From positions 1,364,001-1,428,000 of the forward strand of contig NZ_QRGP01000001.1 of the NCBI RefSeq assembly GCF_003367235.1: DNA of 64,000 bases, in the 5' to 3' direction. The notes beneath the pieces are model-generated. The model did no database searches, was not told the DNA's origin, and saw nothing but the letters and a program-made list of their open reading frames with translations. The first letter of the stretch is position 1, and each line of letters begins with the position of its first letter. This DNA is from Sphingorhabdus pulchriflava. Lineage in GTDB: Bacteria > Pseudomonadota > Alphaproteobacteria > Sphingomonadales > Sphingomonadaceae. The translations under genes were made by a program, and so were the position numbers. Shown here in pieces: positions 26,819 through 36,826 of the stretch.

Positions 26819-29472
26819 CAGAATTGGGTTCCTACGTTGAATGTAAAGAGCTTGGTATCGTCGCCAGCTTCCTTGAGCAGCGCACGCGCTACGTCGATAC
26901 GGAAGGGCCCGAAGGGCGAGTTCCAGTTCACGCCGATGCCTACAGAAACGCGTGGCTTCCAGCTGTCGCCAAAAAAGCGTTCTTCGAAGCGAAGCACTGG
27001 CACGCGAGCTGAGCCATCCGAGTTGGTTGCGACCGTGGTTGTTTCCAGCACCGGGGTCGTTCCGCTGGTATTGACGGTGTAGTAGAGCGGAAGACTGGGC
27101 GTCGTTGTTGTCGCAGTCGACCGCTCCTGAATCGTTTGCAAAAGCGGTGTCACAACGTTGAAAACAGCACCCGCATCTACGAATATCGACGGACGCAGGC
27201 CAAGTTCCTTGGCCCCGCTGCCCAGCGGAATTTCCAATTCGGCGCGACCCAAATAATAGGCACGACCGCCAATTGCGTCGTCCTGAATCTGCTTGCGATC
27301 CAGTCGCGGTACGTTGACGGCAACGCCATTCTGGATTTCGCCATCAAAGAAAATGCGCTGCACACGCGGGCCGACACCGCGAATATCGAAACCGCGGATT
27401 TGCGGTTCACCAAGATAGAAACGGTCGGTCAAGCGTACATCGTCGATACCTGCAGCCGACGAACCGCGATTTTCGAGCGGATGAATATAGCCACCCTCAG
27501 CCGACAGCGAAAAGACAAATCCGCTGTCCGTCAAACGCCAATATTTGTTCGCATTCAGGCGGCTGCGAATATATTTTACGTCCCCGCCCAGACCGGCAAA
27601 ATCCTGGCTCAAGCTGACGCTATGTCCACGTGTCGGGCGCAGACGGCTGTCTCGCGTGTCGTACATCACCGTGTAACCCAGCGTCGATGTCAAACGCTTC
27701 CCGATTGCATCGCAAAGAAAGCGCCCGGCAAGCACAGGATCACAGGTGGAGGGCAGCGGCCCAGTTCCATCTGGGTCAGTGAAGAATAGCCCTCGATCGA
27801 GCGAAATGTCATCATAGCTGAGGCCATAACGCGCCTGGAAGTACAGAAATTCATTGACTGGAACGCCGGTACGAATCTGGAAACCAGTAGTCGCCTGTTC
27901 GTAGGTCGTATTTCTGTCGTTGTTGAAGAAGTTGAAGCTCGACAAGTCGCGGCGGAAAATGTCGCCCGACAGCGCAATCGAGCGATCGAACAAATAAGGT
28001 TCGGTAAAGCCGATTTCGGCCGATTTCGAATAACTCGAATAAGAGATATTCGTCCGCAGTTCTTGGCCCTTGCCGCGGAAGTTGCGCTGGGTAATCGAAC
28101 CCTGGAAGATAAAATTCTCGATCGACGAGAAACCAGCCGACAAGGACAGTTCGCCCGTCGCCTTTTCTTCAACATTGGTCGTCAGGACGATACGGTCGTC
28201 GCTGCTGCCCTTTTCCTGTTCAACCTCAAGGTCTTCCTGGAAGTAGCCGAGCGATTTGATGCGGTCTGCCGTCCGCTTCACCTGAATGCTGTTAAAGGCA
28301 TCGCCTTCGTTCAGGCGGAATTCGCGACGAATGACTTTGTCTTGGGTGATCGTGTTGCCGTTGATGTCAATCCGTTCGACAAAGACGCGCTCCGCCTCTG
28401 CGATGTCGAAGGTGATGTTCATCGTGAGCGTGTCTTTGTCGCGATTGAACTGCGGGCTGACATCGGCAAAGGCATAGCCAAAGAGGCCAGCGCTTTCGCT
28501 CAGTCCCTCGACAGTGTCTTCAACCATCTTGGCGTTGTACCAATCACCCTTTTTCATTCGCAGACTGGAAGTCAGTGCTTCCGATTTGAAATCGCGGATC
28601 TTGCTGTCGACCTTGACGTCACCAAATTTGTAGCGCTCGCCTTCTTCGACCACATAAGTGATGATGAAGTCTTTCTTGTCCGGCGTCAGCTCGGCAACCG
28701 CCGAAACAACGCGGAAATCGGCATAGCCTTCGGTCAGGTAGAATTGACGCAGCTTCTGCTGGTCGAAAGCCAGACGATCGGGGTCATAGCTGGTGCCCGA
28801 GCTGAAGATGCTGGTCAGGCGGGCTTGTTTGGTGACCATTTCGCCGCGCAACTGGCCGTCGGAGAATTTGTCATTGCCAATGATGTTGATCTGGCGGACC
28901 TTCGATTTCGGCCCCTCAGTGATTTCGAAAACTATGTCGACGCGGTTTTGGTCAAGCTGCACCAGCTTGGGTTCGACCTGCGCGGCGAATCGCCCCTGCC
29001 GCTTATAAAGCTCAACAATACGCGCAACGTCTGCGCGCACTTTGGAACGCGAATAGATCTGGCGGGGCGCAAGTTTGATTTCTGGTTCAATCTTGTCATT
29101 TTTGATGCGCTTGTTGCCTTCAAGAATGATACGGTTGATAACCGGATTTTCGCGAACTTCGATGGTCACATCACCCGCGACATTGCGAATACTGACATCC
29201 GCGAACAACTCGGTTGCATACAGATCTTTAAGTGCCTGATCGGCACCAGCCTGTGTCCATGCCTGTCCCGCACGCAGGCGGATATAGGAACGCACTGTAT
29301 CGGCCTCGAGACGCTGTGTCCCTACAACACTAATTGACCGGATTGGCGCATCTGCCACAGCAGGTGCCGGTGCGTCCGCTGCCTGTGCCATCACGGGCGC
29401 GGAAGACAGCGCAACGGATACAGCAAATGCCGATGCGCCCAGCAGGGTCCTGCTTACCGAAGTTTTGAACAT
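26818..29472 (-). CDS. bamA: Outer membrane protein assembly factor BamA
   Basis: 884 residues from ATG 29472, preceded by GAAGG; the frame is open 19 codons further. Signal peptide (to about VMA-QA), five POTRA domains (about 40-430; IRSISVVGTQRLEADTVRSY opens the first) and a 16-strand Omp85 barrel with the LFxDAG-type FVDAGAVFN and the VRxSxG-like RVSVGIGVNW. It ends in Phe (NVGTQF), the signal for BAM-dependent insertion. BamA folds barrel proteins into the outer membrane. It follows rseP by 98 bases. Confidence 0.97.
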   Translation of the reverse strand: MFKTSVSRTLLGASAFAVSVALSSAPVMAQAADAPAPAVADAPIRSISVVGTQRLEADTVRSYIRLRAGQAWTQAGADQALKDLYATELFADVSIRNVAGDVTIEVRENPVINRIILEGNKRIKNDKIEPEIKLAPRQIYSRSKVRADVARIVELYKRQGRFAAQVEPKLVQLDQNRVDIVFEITEGPKSKVRQINIIGNDKFSDGQLRGEMVTKQARLTSIFSSGTSYDPDRLAFDQQKLRQFYLTEGYADFRVVSAVAELTPDKKDFIITYVVEEGERYKFGDVKVDSKIRDFKSEALTSSLRMKKGDWYNAKMVEDTVEGLSESAGLFGYAFADVSPQFNRDKDTLTMNITFDIAEAERVFVERIDINGNTITQDKVIRREFRLNEGDAFNSIQVKRTADRIKSLGYFQEDLEVEQEKGSSDDRIVLTTNVEEKATGELSLSAGFSSIENFIFQGSITQRNFRGKGQELRTNISYSSYSKSAEIGFTEPYLFDRSIALSGDIFRRDLSSFNFFNNDRNTTYEQATTGFQIRTGVPVNEFLYFQARYGLSYDDISLDRGLFFTDPDGTGPLPSTCDPVLAGRFLCDAIGKRLTSTLGYTVMYDTRDSRLRPTRGHSVSLSQDFAGLGGDVKYIRSRLNANKYWRLTDSGFVFSLSAEGGYIHPLENRGSSAAGIDDVRLTDRFYLGEPQIRGFDIRGVGPRVQRIFFDGEIQNGVAVNVPRLDRKQIQDDAIGGRAYYLGRAELEIPLGSGAKELGLRPSIFVDAGAVFNVVTPLLQTIQERSTATTTTPSLPLYYTVNTSGTTPVLETTTVATNSDGSARVPVLRFEERFFGDSWKPRVSVGIGVNWNSPFGPFRIDVARALLKEAGDDTKLFTFNVGTQF

Positions 29473-29570
29473 ATGTATTCGACCTTCCCTCTGGCCCCGC
29501 TGTCGATAGGTTTGCGCCCCTTGCCCCAAGCGCAGGCTGCTTTCAAGCTTAGTTCGATTCTATCCACGCC

Positions 29571-30689
29571 TCATTTGCCGAATAGACCGAAGGATGCCAG
29601 GTCATTGAATGTGACCATGAGCATGAAACTGGCAAGTACGGCAAAGCCCGCACGGAATGCCCATTCCTGGACCGCTGGCGTTGCCGGACGGCGGCGGATC
29701 GCCTCAATTGTATAAAGGAGCAGGTGACCGCCATCGAGCATGGGAATTGGCAGGAGATTGATGAACCCCAAGTTAATCGAGATCAGTGCGGCCAGTGACA
29801 CAAAGGCCAGCCAGCCCACCGTCATCGCCTCACCCGAAACCTTGGCAATTTTCAACGGCCCGCCAAGTTCGGAAATTGGTCGACGACCCGTGATAATTTG
29901 GCCCAATCCCTTAATCTGCTGTCGTAGCACGGCCGCTGTTTGGGCAACTGCCGCTGATGGCGCTTCCAGCAAACCGACTTCCTGAAGCGTGGGGCGCGGC
30001 GAACCGACGCCCAATTGCCCCAGCTTATATTCGTTCCCAAAACGGTCGATTTCTTTGCGCTCGGCCAAACGGACCGGGATGATGATCTGCTTACCGTCGC
30101 GTTCGACAAGCATTTCCGCCGGTTCATTGGGCACCATGATGACTTCGTTCACCAATTCGTCGAACGTGTCGATCCGATGCCCGTTAAACGAGACAATGCG
30201 GTCACCCAATTGGATGCCGGATTTTTCTGCGGGGCTTCCCGCTACAATACTCTCTACCTTGGCGGGGGTGACACTTTGCCCAAAGGACATCAGGAAACCC
30301 ATAAAGATTGCGATAGCCAGCAGGAAGTTGACTGCTGGGCCGGCAAAAACAATCAGCGCCCGCTGCCACAATGCCTTGGACTGGAAAGTCTGGTTTCGCT
30401 CTTTTTCAGGAAGCGCTTCCCATGCCGCATCGGGCTGGCTCGCAGGATTCATATCGCCCGCAAATTGCACATAGCCGCCTAGCGGCAGCGCACCTATCCG
30501 CCACAATGTGCCCCGCTTGTCTACCCGGCCCCAGATTTGTGGACCAAAGCCGATCGAAAATTTATCCGCCTTCACACCGAACCAGCGCCCAACCCAATAA
30601 TGACCAAGCTCATGGACGACCACCAGCGTTCCTAGCAATGTCAGGAAAGCGACAATCGTGATCAGGATGTGAGGAGATTCAAGCTGCAT
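29571..30689 (-). CDS. rseP: Site-2 intramembrane metalloprotease RseP
   Basis: 372 residues from ATG 30689 (MQLESPHILITIV), which overlaps the dxr stop by 11 bases. Zinc motif VVHELGHYWVGRWFG (HExxH) lies in the first membrane helix; one PDZ domain (about 115-190) follows; the third zinc ligand is in NLLPIPMLDGGHLL. RseP cleaves anti-sigma factors and signal peptide remnants in the membrane. It has a single recognisable PDZ domain, against two in E. coli. Confidence 0.95.
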   Translation of the reverse strand: MQLESPHILITIVAFLTLLGTLVVVHELGHYWVGRWFGVKADKFSIGFGPQIWGRVDKRGTLWRIGALPLGGYVQFAGDMNPASQPDAAWEALPEKERNQTFQSKALWQRALIVFAGPAVNFLLAIAIFMGFLMSFGQSVTPAKVESIVAGSPAEKSGIQLGDRIVSFNGHRIDTFDELVNEVIMVPNEPAEMLVERDGKQIIIPVRLAERKEIDRFGNEYKLGQLGVGSPRPTLQEVGLLEAPSAAVAQTAAVLRQQIKGLGQIITGRRPISELGGPLKIAKVSGEAMTVGWLAFVSLAALISINLGFINLLPIPMLDGGHLLLYTIEAIRRRPATPAVQEWAFRAGFAVLASFMLMVTFNDLASFGLFGK

Positions 30690-31851
30690 GGGGCAATTTA
30701 TCCATTTGACCGCTGGCATAGGCCCGTGCGGCTGCATCTATGCTGAACAGATCGGTCAGGCTGTGGGGTGCATTGGGGCGATAACCGGTTAAGGTTTCCT
30801 CTACGACGCTGACAATGTCGAGGAACGCTATGCGACCGGCAAGGAACGCGGCTACAGCTACTTCATTGGCGGCATTGAGGATAGCGGGTGTTGCTCCACC
30901 CTGCTCTGCCGCCGCCCTCGCTAGGCGAAGTGCTGGAAAGCGGATCAAATCCGGCGCTTCGAATTCTAGCTTTGAAATTCGAGCCAGATCGAGCGGAGCG
31001 CTGTTCGTCTCCAGCCTTTCAGGCCAGGCCAAGGCGCTTGCAATCGGAATCCGCATATCGGGAGAACCCAATTGCGCCAGCGTCGACCGATCGACATATT
31101 CGACCATCGAATGGATCACCGATTGCGGGTGAACAACAATATCGAGCTTGTCGAGGCCAACCGGGAACAGATGATGTGCCTCGATCAGTTCAAGGCCCTT
31201 GTTCATCATCGTCGCGCTGTCGACGCTGATCTTCGCGCCCATATCCCAATTGGGGTGCGCAACGGCTTGGGCGGGCGTAACAGCCCGCATCTGGTCGAGC
31301 GAATAGGTGCGGAAGGGGCCGCCGCTAGCGGTCAGCGTGATCTTGCGCACCTGATCGATGCGGCCACCCGCGAGACACTGGAAGATCGCATTATGCTCGC
31401 TGTCGACAGGCAGCAATGTCGCGCCCGACTGCTCGACCGCCGCCATCATCAGATCGCCCGCTGAAACCAGCGCTTCCTTGTTGGCGAGAGCGACCGTCTT
31501 GCCCGCCTCTATCGCCGCCATGGTAGGTGGCAGGCCTGCACAGCCGACTATCGCCGCCATAGTCCAGTCGGCATCCATTTGTGCGGCTTCAACAAGGGCA
31601 GCGGGACCGGCAGCGGCCTTGGTCGCGGTGCCAGCCAGCGTATCCTTCAGTGCTGGATAGGCTGCTTCGTCAGCGACCACGGCGATTTCGGGTTCAAACT
31701 CTTTGGCCAACTTGGCCAGTTCAACGGCATTGCCATTGGCTGTGAGCGCAATGACGCGATATTTCTCGCGATGCTGGCGAACTAGATCGAGCGTGGATAG
31801 GCCCACAGAACCAGTTGCGCCAAAGATGGAAAGGGTGCGCCGCTCGCTCAT
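30679..31851 (-). CDS. dxr: 1-deoxy-D-xylulose 5-phosphate reductoisomerase
   Basis: 390 residues. It makes 2-C-methyl-D-erythritol 4-phosphate in the MEP isoprenoid pathway, using NADPH. Visible are GATGSVGLSTLDLVRQH (NADPH site), LLPVDSEHNAIFQ, TASGGPFR and MNKGLELIEAHHLF (metal and substrate sites). It overlaps cdsA by four bases and rseP by 11. It shares this operon with uppS, the consumer of its isoprenoid products. Confidence 0.97.
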   Translation of the reverse strand: MSERRTLSIFGATGSVGLSTLDLVRQHREKYRVIALTANGNAVELAKLAKEFEPEIAVVADEAAYPALKDTLAGTATKAAAGPAALVEAAQMDADWTMAAIVGCAGLPPTMAAIEAGKTVALANKEALVSAGDLMMAAVEQSGATLLPVDSEHNAIFQCLAGGRIDQVRKITLTASGGPFRTYSLDQMRAVTPAQAVAHPNWDMGAKISVDSATMMNKGLELIEAHHLFPVGLDKLDIVVHPQSVIHSMVEYVDRSTLAQLGSPDMRIPIASALAWPERLETNSAPLDLARISKLEFEAPDLIRFPALRLARAAAEQGGATPAILNAANEVAVAAFLAGRIAFLDIVSVVEETLTGYRPNAPHSLTDLFSIDAAARAYASGQMDKLPHAA

Positions 31852-32588
31852 GACGCAAGCTTGCCCATCATTATTGCGCCGCCAAGGAAAAAGAGAACTG
31901 CAAGATGCCCGTCAACGCGGTCGAGTAAGCCACCATGGCCAGGTATGGCATTTCCGGAGTCCTTGACGCCCGCCTTGCGCTTCATCCAGCTTTCAAAAAA
32001 ATCACCGGTTTGCGCGACCACTGCGACAATAGCACCGATACTGAGGCTGCCCAGCCAATCGATCTGCCATTCGCCGCCAAACATGCGCTCGCGCTCGGCG
32101 ATATGAATATAGTCTAGCAACGCCATCATGCAACCCGCTGCCAGAGCACCACCAACAAGGCCCGACCATGTTTTGGAAGGGCTGATGTGAGGAGCAATTT
32201 TGGGGCCACCGATTGAGCGCCCCGCAAAATAGGCTCCGATGTCGGTGGCGATCACGCCAAATATGACCAAGGCTGCTGTCGTTTCCAGAAAGCCAAAGCC
32301 AGGCGCCGATCCATAGGCATATTCATCGGCCAACATCGGCAACAGATAAGCAGCATTTCCGATATATGCGAACCCACCAAACATCCACACCGCTCGGCCG
32401 GCGATGCTGGAGGTCAGTTTGGCAACGATACCCCACCATTCGACCATAAGCCAAAGGGCTGCGGCCAATACGAACAGGCGCAACACCAATCCACCCTGCC
32501 AGAACACAATCGCGGCGACGGCAACCATAACGACCGCAGACAATGTCCGAACGCCTAGATCAGACTTCTTCACTGCAGCCCCACTCAT
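31848..32588 (-). CDS. cdsA: Phosphatidate cytidylyltransferase
   Basis: 246 residues with about seven membrane segments and the C-terminal family signature SWMKRKAGVKDSGNAIPGHG followed by GLLDRVD. It makes CDP-diacylglycerol from phosphatidic acid and CTP, the branch point of phospholipid synthesis. It overlaps uppS and dxr by four bases each. Confidence 0.95.
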   Translation of the reverse strand: MSGAAVKKSDLGVRTLSAVVMVAVAAIVFWQGGLVLRLFVLAAALWLMVEWWGIVAKLTSSIAGRAVWMFGGFAYIGNAAYLLPMLADEYAYGSAPGFGFLETTAALVIFGVIATDIGAYFAGRSIGGPKIAPHISPSKTWSGLVGGALAAGCMMALLDYIHIAERERMFGGEWQIDWLGSLSIGAIVAVVAQTGDFFESWMKRKAGVKDSGNAIPGHGGLLDRVDGHLAVLFFLGGAIMMGKLAS

Positions 32589-33328
32589 CGCCCGCCATAG
32601 CGCCTTTCGCGCGTGCCGAATTCGGCCAGAGCCGCATCGAATTCCACTGTTGTGAAGTCAGGCCATAGCGTTTCGGTGAACCACAGTTCGGCATAGGCAG
32701 CCTGCCAGAGCATGAAATTGGAAAGCCGCTGCTCGCCGGATGTGCGGATAAGCAAATCCAAAGGCGGCATGTCGGCAGTGTCGAGATGGCGTTCGATCGC
32801 TTCTGCCGTAATCGTCCCCTCACCCGAAGCTGCTTGCGCCGCGCGGACCAGTTCGTCCTGAGAACCATAGTTCAACGCCACCGCCAGTGTCGTGCGCTTG
32901 TTGTCCGCGGTGCGGGCCAGTGCATCGTCGATCATGTCGACAATATCTGGGGCCAATGCTTTGTAATTGCCGATAATCTTGAGCCGAACATCATTGGCTG
33001 CAAACTCATCGATATCGGATTTTATAAAGCCGCGCAGCAGCCCCATAAGGTCGTTGACCTCATCCTCAGGGCGTTTCCAATTCTCGCTAGAGAAAGCATA
33101 GAGCGACAGGGCTTCAAGCCCCGTGGTTGCTGCATGTCGTACGATCTCACGTACAACCTCAACGCCCTTCTTGTGGCCGAGCGCGCGCGGCAGGTGCTTT
33201 TTCTTCGCCCAGCGACCATTGCCATCCATGATGATGGCCACATGGCGCGCGCCATGGGAGCCGCTCCCGCCATTTTCGGGATCAGCCTGTTTATGCGCCC
33301 TCGCCTTTGAGGACCGCAGGCCAATCAC
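32585..33328 (-). CDS. uppS: Isoprenyl (undecaprenyl diphosphate) synthase
   Basis: 247 residues. Motifs: [20 protein letters not shown] (catalytic Asp), [13 protein letters not shown], and [20 protein letters not shown] with the Glu metal ligand. It extends farnesyl diphosphate to the C55 lipid carrier for peptidoglycan. The start overlaps the frr stop by four bases. A 25-residue charged N-terminal extension precedes the core. Confidence 0.96.
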   Translation of the reverse strand: MIGLRSSKARAHKQADPENGGSGSHGARHVAIIMDGNGRWAKKKHLPRALGHKKGVEVVREIVRHAATTGLEALSLYAFSSENWKRPEDEVNDLMGLLRGFIKSDIDEFAANDVRLKIIGNYKALAPDIVDMIDDALARTADNKRTTLAVALNYGSQDELVRAAQAASGEGTITAEAIERHLDTADMPPLDLLIRTSGEQRLSNFMLWQAAYAELWFTETLWPDFTTVEFDAALAEFGTRERRYGGR

Positions 33329-33882
33329 TGGCTCATGATTTCCTTTTCTTTGTGCACCGCGGCTTCGTCGATCGCTTTGATCGTGTCATCGGTCATCTTC
33401 TGCACTTCAGTTTCGAGGCGCTTGCGGTCGTCTTCGCTGATTTCCTTCTTATTTTCATCGGTCTTCAGCGCATCATTGGCATCGCGGCGGACATTGCGGA
33501 CGGCTATCTTGGCCTTTTCGGCATATTGTCCGGCGAGCTTGGCCAGTTCCTTGCGACGCTCTTCGGTCAAATCGGGAATTGGCAGACGCAATGTCTGGCC
33601 ATCAGTGATCGGATTGAGGCCCAGCCCTGCCGAACGGATCGCCTTTTCCACCGGCGTCACGTTCGAACGGTCCCATACCTGCACCGAAAGCATGCGCGGT
33701 TCGGGAGCACTGACTGTTGCAACCTGGTTGAGCGGCATATTTGATCCATAAACCTCAACCACAATCGGATCGAGCAGCGTCACATTGGCACGTCCGGTGC
33801 GCAGACCCGACAAATCACCTTTGAGCGATTCTACGGCGCCTTTCATGCGGCGCTCGACATCGGCCTTGTCATATTGCGGCAT
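33325..33882 (-). CDS. frr: Ribosome recycling factor
   Basis: 185 residues, the standard length. Recognised by [20 protein letters not shown] and [20 protein letters not shown]. It splits post-termination ribosomes with EF-G. It lies three bases after pyrH and overlaps uppS, as in the conserved cluster. Confidence 0.97.
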   Translation of the reverse strand: MPQYDKADVERRMKGAVESLKGDLSGLRTGRANVTLLDPIVVEVYGSNMPLNQVATVSAPEPRMLSVQVWDRSNVTPVEKAIRSAGLGLNPITDGQTLRLPIPDLTEERRKELAKLAGQYAEKAKIAVRNVRRDANDALKTDENKKEISEDDRKRLETEVQKMTDDTIKAIDEAAVHKEKEIMSQ

Positions 33883-33885
33883 GGT

Positions 33886-34611
33886 TCAATCCTTTTCTTG
33901 AGTAACAACGGTAAAGGTGCCGCTTCCATCGAGCACCTTGAGGATATTGCCCTGTTCGCGGATCGAAAAGACCACGATCGGGATGGAGTTATCGCGGCAT
34001 AGCGCCACGGCGCTTGCGTCCATAACTTTCAGATTGTCTGAAAGGACACGATCATAACTCAATGTTTCATAACGCTTTGCGGTTGGCACCTTTTTTGGGT
34101 CGGCATCGTAGACGCCGTCAACAGATGTGCCTTTGAGCAAAGCGTCGCATTTCATTTCCGCGGCACGCAGTGCAGCGCCTGAGTCAGTAGTAAAATAGGG
34201 AGCGCCAACGCCAGCAGCAAAGATCACGATGCGGCCTTTTTCCAAATGCCGTTCGGCGCGACGGCGAATGACGGGCTCGCAAACCTTGTCCATCTCGATT
34301 GCTGATTGCACCCGCGTCTGCACGCCCAGCTGCTCGAGCGCATTCTGCATCGCCAGCGCATTCATAACGGTTGCCAGCATGCCCATATAGTCGGCCTGTG
34401 CCCGGTCCATACCCTTGGCTGCACCAGCCATTCCGCGGAAGATATTGCCTCCGCCGATAACGAGGCACAATTCCAAGCCGGTATCCTTGGCAGCCTTCAC
34501 TTCCGCTGCAACGCGGGCGACCGTATCCGGGTCAATCCCGAACGCCTGATCGCCCATCAGCACTTCGCCGGATAGTTTCAAAAGCACACGGCGATAACGG
34601 CCATTGGCCAT
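33886..34611 (-). CDS. pyrH: UMP kinase
   Basis: 241 residues from ATG 34611 ([20 protein letters not shown]) with GAGGA upstream. Amino-acid-kinase fold with [20 protein letters not shown] and the [16 protein letters not shown] loop. It phosphorylates UMP with ATP for pyrimidine nucleotide supply. It lies between tsf and frr in the usual order. Confidence 0.97.
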   Translation of the reverse strand: MANGRYRRVLLKLSGEVLMGDQAFGIDPDTVARVAAEVKAAKDTGLELCLVIGGGNIFRGMAGAAKGMDRAQADYMGMLATVMNALAMQNALEQLGVQTRVQSAIEMDKVCEPVIRRRAERHLEKGRIVIFAAGVGAPYFTTDSGAALRAAEMKCDALLKGTSVDGVYDADPKKVPTAKRYETLSYDRVLSDNLKVMDASAVALCRDNSIPIVVFSIREQGNILKVLDGSGTFTVVTQEKD

Positions 34612-34719
34612 AAAATCCTCTTTCCCCAACTGCGGATGCAATAATGGCGCCCTGCTATAAGAGCGGAGCGCCATATCGCCAAGGCCTTATCCCCCGCCCT
34701 GCAGAGGATAGCCCGATTT

Positions 34720-35646
34720 TTACGCGCCGACGGCAGCAGCTACTTCAGCGGCGAAGTCAGACACTTCCTTTTCGATACCTTCGCCGAGCTGATAACGGAC
34801 ATAGTCGACCAGCTTGATTTCCTTGCCAGCGGCCTTGCCAGCCTGGGCAACGACTTCCGAAATCGGTGTCTTGTTGTCGATGACGAACAGCTGTGAAAGA
34901 AGCGCGTTTTCTTTCGCAAACTTCTTCATCGCGCCTTCGACCATCTTTTCGACGATTTCGGCCGGCTTGCCGCTTTCAGCTGCCTTTTCGCGGGCGATCG
35001 CCGCTTCGCGGTCCATTGTTTCCTGGTCGAGGCCGGTTTCGTCGAGCGCCAACGGGAAAGCTGCTGCGATATGCATCGCCAACTGCTTGCCAAGGCCGTC
35101 GAGCGTTGCCGCATCAGCTTCGCTTTCAAGCGCGACGAGAACGCCGATACCGCCCATGCCAGCGGTTGCAGCATTGTGGACGTAAGAAACGACGCGACCG
35201 TTGCTCACCGAAATCGTGCGGGCGCGGCGGATAACCTGGTTTTCACCGATGGTCGCGATGTTGTTGGTCAGCACTTCCTGCACCGATCCACCATCGGGAT
35301 AGGCCGCAGCAAGGATGGTTTCGGCATCATTGGCGCCAACGCCAAGCGCAACGCCCGTTACCTTGCGGACGAAATCCTGGAACTGTTCGTTCTTGGCAAC
35401 AAAGTCAGTCTGGCTGTTGACTTCGACTGCGGTACCCTTGGTGCCATCAACAGCAACGCCAACCAGGCCTTCAGCAGCTGTGCGGCTCGATTTCTTCGCG
35501 GCAGTGGCCAGGCCCTTGGCGCGCAGCAGATCGACGGCGGCTTCCATATCGCCATTAGTTTCTTCCAGCGCCTTTTTGGCATCCATCATGCCAGCGCCCG
35601 AACGTTCGCGCAGTTCCTTCACGGCAGCAGCGGTAATAGCAGACAT
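34720..35646 (-). CDS. tsf: Translation elongation factor EF-Ts
   Basis: 308 residues from ATG 35646, with AAAGGA upstream. The N-terminal domain ([20 protein letters not shown]) and the [10 protein letters not shown] core are diagnostic. EF-Ts recharges EF-Tu by exchanging GDP. It is separated from rpsB by 153 bases that hold a long inverted repeat, unlike the short gap in many genomes. Confidence 0.97.
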   Translation of the reverse strand: MSAITAAAVKELRERSGAGMMDAKKALEETNGDMEAAVDLLRAKGLATAAKKSSRTAAEGLVGVAVDGTKGTAVEVNSQTDFVAKNEQFQDFVRKVTGVALGVGANDAETILAAAYPDGGSVQEVLTNNIATIGENQVIRRARTISVSNGRVVSYVHNAATAGMGGIGVLVALESEADAATLDGLGKQLAMHIAAAFPLALDETGLDQETMDREAAIAREKAAESGKPAEIVEKMVEGAMKKFAKENALLSQLFVIDNKTPISEVVAQAGKAAGKEIKLVDYVRYQLGEGIEKEVSDFAAEVAAAVGA

Positions 35647-35697
35647 TATCGTGTCCTTTCGACTTTGGTTTGGCAGGACCAGTAAGGTCCAGAAACA

Positions 35698-35790
35698 TGT
35701 CATCCCCGAAATCATCGGGGATCCATGGCCTAAAGCCTCGGTTTGAACCGGAATGTCAGGCCGTGGATTCCCGCTTTCGCGGGAATGACA
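35698..35790. repeat. REP/MITE-like compound inverted repeat between rpsB and tsf
   Basis: The left arm (35698-35730) and the right arm (35759-35790) are imperfect reverse complements. Each arm holds its own small palindrome: CCCCGA-AATCA-TCGGGG-like on the left, ATTCCCGC-TTTC-GCGGGAAT on the right. The GTCATTCCCGCGAAAGCGGG core is a form widely dispersed in proteobacterial genomes. It falls in the transcribed rpsB-tsf gap. No second copy was noticed in this window. Confidence 0.7.
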
Positions 35791-35799
35791 CTATTTTTG

Positions 35800-36612
35800 T
35801 TACGCTTCCGGGGCAGCTTCTTCTCTGGCTTCGGCAGCAGGGGCTTCTTCAGCCGCAACTTCGACGACGGCAGCTTCAACCGGCGGCTCTACCATCGCGC
35901 CAAGATCTTCACCGCGTGCTACAGCAGCACCAGTGTTGCCCTTGCTCGATGCGGTAGCAATAGCGTCGCAATAGAGGCGGATCGCGCGGGCCGCGTCGTC
36001 ATTCGCCGGAACCGGGAATGCAATGCCATCGGGCGATACGTTCGAATCGAGGATTGCTATGACGGGAATGCCAAGAACATTGGCTTCTTTGATGGCGAGT
36101 TCTTCCTTGTTGGCATCGATTACGAACATCACGTCCGGAATGCCACCCATGTCGCGGATGCCGCCAAGCGAAAGCTCAAGCTTGTCACGTTCGCGGGTCA
36201 TCTGAAGGATTTCCTTCTTCGTGAAGCCCGAAGTTTCACCCGACAACTGTTCTTCCAGCGTCTTCAGCTTCTTGATCGAGTTCGAAACCGTTTTCCAGTT
36301 GGTGAGCATGCCGCCCAGCCAACGGTGGTTGACGAAATGCTGACCCGAAGCGCGAGCTGCGTCAGCAATCGGCCCCTGCGCCTGGCGCTTGGTACCGACG
36401 AACAGGACCTTGCCACCTGCCTGTACGGTGGACGAAACAAAGTCGAGCGCCCGCGCAAAAAGCGGAACGGTCTGCGACAGATCAAGGATGTGAACGCCAT
36501 TGCGTGCGCCGAAAATATACGGCTTCATGCGCGGGTTCCAACGGTGGGTCTGGTGGCCGAAATGTGCTCCGGCCTCAAGCAATTGGTGCATGGTGACGAC
36601 AGGTGCCGCCAT
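35800..36612 (-). CDS. rpsB: 30S ribosomal protein S2
   Basis: 270 residues. The core is normal ([35 protein letters not shown], then MPDVMFVID-type [18 protein letters not shown]). The last 40 residues form an Ala/Glu-rich tail ([20 protein letters not shown]), frequent in sphingomonads. GGAAGGAG precedes the ATG. It is the first gene of the large minus-strand cluster. Confidence 0.97.
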   Translation of the reverse strand: MAAPVVTMHQLLEAGAHFGHQTHRWNPRMKPYIFGARNGVHILDLSQTVPLFARALDFVSSTVQAGGKVLFVGTKRQAQGPIADAARASGQHFVNHRWLGGMLTNWKTVSNSIKKLKTLEEQLSGETSGFTKKEILQMTRERDKLELSLGGIRDMGGIPDVMFVIDANKEELAIKEANVLGIPVIAILDSNVSPDGIAFPVPANDDAARAIRLYCDAIATASSKGNTGAAVARGEDLGAMVEPPVEAAVVEVAAEEAPAAEAREEAAPEA

Positions 36613-36717
36613 AGTCTTTCTCCTTCCGGTTTAACCTCTGGAAAGCAAGAACCAAGGCCGCAAAGTGGTTACGGCAAAGGCACCGGTGATGTGCGCTTTC
36701 CATGTGGAATGGGCGGG

Positions 36718-36746
36718 CCGTTAGCTTGCACCGGAAGATTCGTCAA
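36718..36746 (-). promoter_or_regulatory. Probable rpsB promoter
   Basis: On the minus strand TTGACG (36746-36741), a 17-base spacer and TAACGG (36723-36718) lie about 105 bases upstream of rpsB. The resulting leader of about 95 bases could carry S2 autoregulation, but no known motif was recognised. Confidence 0.5.
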
Positions 36747-36826
36747 GAGGTTGGAAGCTATTGGCTAGCGGCACAACCGTCAACGAGTGGTGATTCAGCG
36801 GAAAAAAGTGGCAATCCACTAGAACA

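Noticed and set aside
28063-29337. 424-residue plus-strand frame opposite bamA
   Set aside because: Antisense shadow of the POTRA region; no recognisable motif.
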